This document shows positions 57,080 through 64,000 of a stretch of 64,000 nucleotides of DNA, piece by piece. The DNA is from Tubiluchus corallicola. Its lineage: Eukaryota > Priapulida > Priapulimorpha > Priapulimorphida > Tubiluchidae. The notes beneath the pieces are model-generated. The model was not told the origin of the DNA and ran no database searches. It was given only the letters and a program-made list of their open reading frames with translations. A program made the position numbers and the translations under genes. The stretch covers positions 474,501 to 538,500 of the forward strand of contig JAQGDQ010000090.1 in the NCBI GenBank assembly GCA_030141605.1, given 5' to 3'. Every line of letters starts with the position of its first letter. Position 1 is the first letter of the stretch.

Positions 57080-57295
57080 CAACAACAGCAACAGTGACAG
57101 TGCACAACAGCACCAACAACGACAACGGCAACAATAGCAACAGCAACACCAAAAACAACCAACAACGGCAACGGCAGCAACAGCAATGTTGACATCAACT
57201 ACAACAACAATAACAGCAGCAGCAGCAACAACAAAAGAACATGAACAACAACAGGAACACGAACAGTAACAGCAGCAACGACAACAGCACTGAAC
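57080..57295. repeat. CAA/CAG/CAC triplet-rich tract
   Basis: Interrupted CAA and CAG triplets with GGCAAC variants over about 215 bp. No start codon or splice signal makes it a likely poly-Gln exon. Confidence 0.85.
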
Positions 57296-59590
57296 AACTT
57301 ATACCCTGTCCCTCCCAGCGTGATTACGCTGATGTGCATGTAACAAATTTCAGTCGTTGTACACGGTGATGCTGTGAAAATTGGGATAATTAGTTAGCCT
57401 TGTATAAGAAGCCAGACCCTCGCATCATTGATCTTGTTGACTGCTTTCATTCATCACGACCGAGCATTACGAGAGGCTTATTACTTCATACAGTTAGGAG
57501 GGCGTGCCTAGCGCCGCAGCTGCGCCCTCTACGCTGAACAGGGAGCTCGCAATTAAAGGCATGCATACAGAAGATTTGTTTAATTAAATTACAATTTATG
57601 GGCTATAAGTTTCTTATCGTGCATGAACTTCACTTGCAACAGGTTTGATGAAGAAGCCATGTCGTGGAACTGCCTAGGTCTAGATATATGATGAGCATCA
57701 TCCTTAAATTAATTCTGCAATGTGGCTTAATTCTTTATCCTGGACAGCATGCACAAGTCAGCGTTATTCCCGCTTTTAGGAATAATGGTGGTAGGTCTGT
57801 GTAGGCACTTTGTTTTTCTTAATATGAACGAAGAATGTATTGCTTATATATATATTGTATAATTGTTTTAAATTTCTTTGTGATTGCAAAAAAGACCAAA
57901 AAAGTTTAACCCAAAATTTGTGTGTATCTTAAACTAAATCTCAGTCATTTCGCGAAAGAGCTGGTGACACTCCTGTACGATTACGTCTCGTATGATACAG
58001 TAAGGAATTTAACCTAATAAAATACTGGAAAATGGTATGTTATAACCAAATTATGGTAATTACTATATTTTCTAAATTATGGTAATTGCTTTCAATGATT
58101 TACAAACTTTTGATTGGGCTGACGGCATTTCTAAAAAAGAACGGTAAGTTTAAGATTATTTCGGTGAGTAATGTTAGTGCATGTAAATATGCACGATACG
58201 ATATGACTTCTAACGATACAAGATACAAGATTCAACCAAGACAGTTAAAATAATAGAAACTAAAATATTGTGAGAACGTGAATACGTGCACGCAATATAA
58301 GATCTAAAGTACTCCATTTTATAATCGAAATTATTAAACACGAAAATAATCAAACTTTAGTTTTTATAATACCTTATTACTACCTGTCTGGCAGAAAGTA
58401 TCTGGTGGCAGCAATAAACGTTATAAGAAAAAGTTTTTATTTTGCGTACGTTTTTAGTACTATTTTGTTTGTCATGGTGACATAGAGGCAAGTTTGTTTT
58501 GGCTTCTCCTAGTAACTCGAATGGATTGGTTTTGATAATTCGTGTAAACAGCCCTATTCCCATGATTTTGTTAAAATTTGCTGTGTAGGGCTGTGATTTG
58601 AGCAGACTCTCGTGAGTACCTAAAGACCAATAAATCCGAGTTCTTTACGACTGTTGCATGCTCGCAAGCTATTATGGCAAACCGTCAACTAGCCACCATG
58701 TGACGTAAATAGCACCAATTTGACGTCACGCTTTAAAATAGCGCTCTCGTGTGAGATAAATTACAATTAAGTGCTAGTGTGATTGATCCCCGTTGAATAA
58801 TATGTATCTATGCCATTCTGAATTTGAAAGATGCTTACACTTTTCAGTGTCGCCAATACTTCGTGCATCTGTGCTAATTTCGTGCAATTTTGTAACTTCA
58901 ATAGAGCAGATTTCAGTACATACAAGCAATTTTTTATATGTTAGAGAATAAGAGAATCGGTAAACAGACTAAATCACTGTCATAGGAATAGCTAAAAAAG
59001 TATAGTGCAGTAAAGCAATAAAATGCCGTGGAGTGTTTTAAACATGTTATTTCATAATGTATTATTTGCTATTCATCATCACAGTTAAAATGTAGAGGAA
59101 CAAATATATAGATGATCAGAATCAACAATAGTCACATGTCTAAACGTTGTAAAGCAGTTTTTAAATCTAGCTTTTGAAACGTTATTTGTTGATAAACCTC
59201 AACATAGATGACAGGTTCTCACAGCCCAATTTCTACCTCAGTGAATTCTGATTTTGAATCAATTTCACGTCAGATTTGTAGAGAGAAAATAAAAAATGCA
59301 ATATTGACATCGTGTCAAAGTGAACTGCGGCAATTCATCTCTTCACCGAATAGTACTCTGGATCCGAGTAAAAGGCCACCCAGAATAATCATAATTTACT
59401 TGTTTGTGTTAATTCAGTTTAAGTTCAGTGCGGTTTTGTTAATGTTTAATTAATCACAGAAAAAATGGGGTGGCTAAGGAATAAGGAAAAATCATCTTCT
59501 ATTGTTGTTGCACATTCAGGAACGAGTCAGATGTGGGAATTGAAGTATTCTTCGTGAGATTCGTTACAATAACACCACAGTAGAGACTCT
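57296..59590. other. downstream intron or intergenic, nothing recognised
   Basis: If the RGS-like gene continues to the right, this is part of its third intron. No RGS-domain exon (FW.AC or SEEN-type motif) was seen on the + strand. Confidence 0.4.
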
Positions 59591-59599
59591 ACTGTGATT

Positions 59600-59935
59600 G
59601 TTATTATCATCATCATCGTCGTCATCACTATAATCATTGTCAACATCATCGTCATCCTTCATCATCACTATCATTTTTTGTTGCTGCAATGTTGCATAAA
59701 ACGCACACAAAAAACGTTACATTTAGTAAACAAAAAACAATATTGTCGTACTGAGGTAAAAAGTTGTTATACTTCAAAAAACAACACATTTTTACAACCA
59801 TCTTCAGTGTCATCATCATCACCAATAGCATCGTCTCATCATATTGCCAACAGAATCACAAGTGTCGTTATTCTTGTCATTATCATTATCATCATCGCTA
59901 GCACCACTGCTATTGCCGTTATTACCGTCACCGCT
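59600..59935. repeat. degenerate ATC/CAT triplet patches
   Basis: Two TCATCA/ATTATC-rich patches (59600-59680 and 59805-59935) give Ile/Val-rich frames that are not supported as protein. Confidence 0.65.
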
Positions 59936-59999
59936 TTTGAGCGTTTCAGTTTATTGGTTAGAACTTAAAACAACATTAACAATTGCTTTCAAGTATGTA

Positions 60000-60335
60000 C
60001 ATGTTTGAAGAACACCTGTACGCTTTTCTTACTTATTCCAAGTGCCTAAATTTTGTTTATGTTCATTGTGTAATATGCCTACTAATCTTATAACCTGTGT
60101 TTTATCTTAGCTATCTGCCTTGAAGTTTTTAATTATGATTATTGATTTATTTTAGAGTTCTATCTTAAACGCTTTTATCTGAGTCTTAAAACACACATAA
60201 CCTTATAATGAATGTTTTAAACCAATATTATAATTGCGTTTTTATTGTGATATGTGTCACTTTTATTTATTGTAAATGTCGTTGTATTTTATGAATCTTA
60301 CTTTTTCACAATTTAAATGGTTCTAATTGACTGAA

Positions 60336-60366
<31 letters not shown>
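60000..60366 (+). mobile_element. probable LINE 3' untranslated end with AAAT tail
   Basis: AT-rich, noncoding sequence ending 'ctgaataaataaataaat' with a clean (AAAT) run at 60334-60366, as at the 3' end of many non-LTR retrotransposons. It has no reverse transcriptase frame attached and differs from the TTGAA-tailed family. Confidence 0.45.
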
Positions 60367-61537
60367 CAATGCTCAGGAAATCTGGACAAACCAAATTAGT
60401 ATTTAAAAAGTAGCACTTCTTACTAAAGGTGTTAATGTGCCAATTGCATTTCACCGCAGCCTCCGTACACTTCACACTGATCACTCATTACACACTCAGA
60501 TTAGTAGCGACAGTGGTTGTAGTTGATGTTTGAATTCTCTCGTTTCACAGACGTCTGAAATGTTCGTTGAAGCTTCTGACTGATGTGGAATGCATTGGCA
60601 TTCGTTATTACAGGCACTTAAGACCATTTAAAAAAGACCATGGTCGTGGGGGCTCATGTTATTTTACTGAAAAAACTCCTGGTGGATGTACATTGTACAT
60701 TGCATAAAACGTCTCGTGTGTGTAAGCCATACAGTGCGAATATGCAAACCCTGGAGATTAAGCAGTTTTGCACAGTGCGTGGTTGCATTTGTAAATTATT
60801 TACTGTGGCTTTGCTGTTTAGTCATTAATAATTTACTCTGAAACGTCTTACAAAACGATTAATCTTCTATTGGCTGCAGATGTCAGTGGCTGTGGAGAAG
60901 TAGGACCTGTTGATGCGAACTTTGTGCTCTAGAAAACCGAATTTCTTGCATGCCAAAAGTTTCCTTATCTTATCTTATTATCTTAGATTAGGTCAAATTA
61001 AGAACGCACGTAAATGTGACGAACAATAATAACAATATAATGTCACGACTCTCTATTAACTTGCGTATTCTGAGAGCAATACCTTATAGATGAGAAATAA
61101 AGTACCGGACAACTTAAATACTAATTTTCGGCAGTAAACTCTTTTTTCTAGTTACATGCTGGCGAAGAAATGACGCACTTCTATAATCATGCCAATTTAT
61201 TGTATCAGTTGTGCAGGATACCTATTTATAACCACAGTAATTATGTCAATTATATTGACTGGCAAATTATTAGTCTTATGTAAACAGCTCCACTGACAAA
61301 CAACTTTGTTTATTTTCTCACATGAGGTGTCTCAGGTGTGAGAGCATGACGCATGGCCCTCGTAATAATTAGGTGTGTACATTGCTGTGGTACTCTACAG
61401 GTAGATAAGCTTCTGTGGCTTAGATAACCCTAAAAAAGTTTTTTTAGTTATTCACACTTCATTTCATAGTAAATCTTGAACAGTTAGGCTTAATACCAAT
61501 GTTGCTTGGCTGTGTATTAGTTGAAACTTAAGATAGC

Positions 61538-61840
61538 CACAACTAGTTACGTGCTATTAATTCAACTATAATTTATATACGCAATAAGTTACATTATAGT
61601 TGTAATATAACTATATTTTTCTATTTGTTTATTTAAGACATATGCAAAAAGTATTAATTTAGAAAAGATGGGGCCAGTAGGCTTTAATATACACAACTAG
61701 TTATGTGTTATTAATTCAACTATAATTCATATACGCAATAAGTTGCATTATAGTTGTAATTTAACTATATTTTTTCTATTTATTTATTTCAGACATATGT
61801 AAAAAATATTAATTTATAAAAGATGGGGCCAGTAGGCTTG
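61538..61840 (+). repeat. 154-bp tandem duplication, two copies
   Basis: Copies 61538-61691 and 61692-61840: 'cacaactagttacgtgctat', 'taattcaactataatttata', 'agatggggccagtaggctt'. About 90 percent identical by eye. Each contains an inverted pair 'caactataat' / 'attatagttg' about 20 bp apart, so each copy can fold. Confidence 0.95.
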
Positions 61841-61869
61841 TAGCGCTTACGCTAGTCCAGTCTTAACTT

Positions 61870-62040
61870 TAACATATTTTTCAAAAACACATTTAAATAC
61901 AATATAACACGTGTTATAATACAATACGTATACATTAATATATAATAACGTATATAATACAATACGTATACAATAACATACGTGTTTAAATACAATATAA
62001 CACATACAATATTACACGTGTTTAATATATACAACAAGAA
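61870..62040. repeat. AT-rich palindromic tract (ACACGTGT, ACGTAT units)
   Basis: Recurring 'aaatacaatataacac', 'acacgtgt', 'aatacaatacgtata' and 'acgtgtttaa' words, several self-complementary. Degenerate tandem repeats; the minus-strand Tyr/Ile-rich ORF here is an artefact. Confidence 0.7.
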
Positions 62041-62884
62041 TAACTTTAAATACATAGAAACGCAAGGTACGTAGTAGGTACAAGGGATATGTTTACACAA
62101 TTTTGTCTGAAAATAATTTCGGGAGAGAGCCTGAACTACATGAAATAATTAAAATTACAGTACAACAGGAGAAAAGCTTTTGATAACTGAAAACTAAAAG
62201 ACAGCATGTTCTGCGCGTTTGTAGCTTTGTAATCGAGATCATTCCAGATATTAACAATTTTAATTGTTAATATGTTAAAACATTTAATCTTGTTGGTAAA
62301 GTTGGTAAAAAGTTTAAATCCTCTTGAAGCAAATTTAAAAAGTCAACCAGTTCAAAAATCAAGTCAACCAATTTATGGCAAATTTCAAACGCTATGTTCA
62401 TATCGAGCAGCATACGTCAGACCAGTTGTAACTGAAGTGCTTATGGTTTGTCCAGATATGACACATAGTATAATTATAGTTCAGTTATAACTATAGTTAT
62501 AGTGTATACTACAGATATGACTTACACATCAGATATTACATAACTGATCAAGACTCAAGCTCAGTCAAAATGTTCTAAATTTAATGTGAACATTTTAGAC
62601 GAAAAAATGCCAAATTTTCTTGCATGAGCTGGTTACCATACAGATTTCAGCATTAAAGCTGAGAAGTATTAAAGTAGACGTGTTTCAATTCTTAAAGATT
62701 TATTCTCCATAATAAATTACATGTTTTTCTACTACAACAAATCAGTTTTTACAATTAACAAAAATTTACCCGGCATTTTTTATTGTCTTGGCGTGTATCG
62801 TGTCAGATTAAATATCTCGATGACCATAGAACTATTTTAGCACATTCACAAAAGCACGGAGGAGAGAATTTTAAAAGTTTACTC

Positions 62885-63130
62885 GTGTACATGGCAGATA
62901 TTCCATAAATTTATAAATTCTATCGAAATTGTGCATTAGATTAGGGAGTTTACAATTTTCAACTTTACATAATTTTCATGCCAGTTCATTTGTTTTAAAC
63001 CCCAGAATAAAATGTTCCTCATCCTCTATAAATTCATATGGTTAACAAAATTCACATATTTGCTCCTCTCTAGGGTTTCGTTGTCTTCGGCCCTTTCATT
63101 AGCTAAATCATGAGAACTTAAATGCAATCG
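62885..63130 (-). pseudogene. decayed non-LTR reverse transcriptase, C-terminal part
   Basis: Minus strand, starting 63130: one frame reads RLHLSSHDLANERAED and on to KYVNFVNHMN, then after a frameshift near 63035 another reads NEFIEDEEHFILGF. CR1/RTE-like LINE ORF2 proteins often end with a pattern of the type R-SSH-L-IE, R-C--C, then IEDE-HF---C. Here the cysteines are lost, a frameshift splits the motif and stops follow, so it is a dead relic. Confidence 0.6.
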
Positions 63131-63139
63131 TATATTATT

Positions 63140-64000
63140 CTATAGGTTTTGGTAAACAATTTTCTATCGTCATAAATCCAGAAGTAAAATCTGGGTTTAT
63201 GCTCAAAAATACTGGTATTTCGACCTTCCTTCTGTTACTGCTACATGTACTGTGTCCGGTTTATTAAGTCAACCTTAAGTTATCCATCGTTTTCCTATTT
63301 TCAGTAGATTAATACTTGTCAGCCAAAGGCTTATAATTAGCAAATTATTTTGACGGATACAGTCTAATAACAATATCTTCAGTGTCATCGTTATCTTGCT
63401 TCATGATATTTATCCAAATTAGTTTGCCTTTGCTTTATTAACTTATTAGTAAATTATTAAGAAAACACGCTTTACGTAACTAGTGAACGCTGTACACAAT
63501 GTGTTATGGAATAGCCACAAAACGTTTAAATTAACAAGAATCTTAAGCCAAACACAGATTCCACAAATATGACGTTTACAAATATTTTGCCATTTTAAAT
63601 TTGTAATGGGCACTATGAACACCAAACGAACATCGATGTGGCAGGCTAAGTTATTTCACTGCGTTTCAAAGAAAGATTGAAACCCCTGCATGCCGAGCTT
63701 GGCAGGTGCATGTGCTGTGTAAACCATGATGATATATAGACTTTGTTGTTACACTGCCTGATCAATACATATAGTACTGCACGGGGGAACATTTCTTCTG
63801 AATTTCTTCAAATTCACGATAGTTGTGAAGTTTGGCAGTAAGGGCAAAATTCGATTCACTAGCGGATTTTTTTAGTAAAGCAGTGATTAACTAGATCATG
63901 CCGTTAGCGCTTGTGATGAATGTGGTATAAGCTCAGCTTTTGCGCTTTTAAGCTGCGTGAGCAACTACCAAACCTTTTGCGTACGCAGATCATGGCACTT
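63140..64000. other. right edge, nothing recognised
   Basis: AT-rich sequence, possibly more of the decayed LINE on the minus strand, but no motif beyond 63130 could be read. Confidence 0.4.

Noticed and set aside
59208-59453. Ser-rich 81-codon plus-strand frame after a possible acceptor
   Set aside because: The first 60 residues look plausible as a coding exon, but there is no donor, no family match and no link in phase to the RGS-like gene.
51064-64000. Search for the RGS-domain exons of the gene
   Set aside because: No frame with the expected SEEN/FW-AC type motifs was found on the + strand, so they are assumed to lie beyond the window.

Overview
The window looks like a gene-poor stretch of an invertebrate animal genome. 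It is AT-rich and full of long simple-sequence tracts, decayed transposon pieces and diverged tandem duplications. It has GT-AG introns of several kilobases and no bacterial gene layout. A lophotrochozoan, perhaps a mollusc, is my guess from general texture only; no sequence here proves it.

One gene can be reconstructed with fair confidence, on the + strand. Three exons (35158-35360, 43797-43895, 50914-51063) join in one open frame across introns of about 8.4 kb and 7.0 kb. The joined N-terminus has a Ser/Pro/Gly-rich leader, then a tryptophan-plus-cysteine string (WCCCTCSSITV around residues 41-51), then polar and acidic linkers. The cysteine string matches the palmitoylated N-terminus of the RZ/A family of regulators of G-protein signalling (RGS17, RGS19, RGS20). 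The RGS domain itself is not visible, so it should lie to the right of this window. The start codon is set by an in-frame stop upstream and is overlapped by a short upstream ORF. All three visible introns are phase 2, so exons 2 and 3 could be skipped without a frameshift.

Left of this gene (1-35 kb) I see no gene I can name. There are tandem duplications (2.1-2.8 kb, 9.1 kb, 12.3 kb, 22.4 kb, 26.1 kb), a near-perfect 34-bp hairpin (6.4 kb), a hAT-like miniature element (7.0-7.6 kb), large microsatellites (19.9, 21.0, 23.8, 29.1, 31.7, 32.3 kb), and a mirror-symmetric composite of retroposon pieces (27.0-28.1 kb). A minus-strand open region at 33.4-33.7 kb could be the last exon of an unidentified gene.

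The introns and right flank (35-64 kb) hold more repeats. These include a second hAT-like element with a perfect 8-bp target duplication, inserted into a dispersed repeat whose empty paralogue lies 5.5 kb away. There is also a 5S-rRNA-derived SINE, several tRNA-like SINE heads, a roughly 560-bp imperfect palindrome (53.7-54.3 kb), a 154-bp tandem duplication (61.5 kb) and a decayed non-LTR reverse transcriptase C-terminus (62.9-63.1 kb).

I found no rRNA array, CRISPR array, intact transposase or obvious novel multi-gene system.
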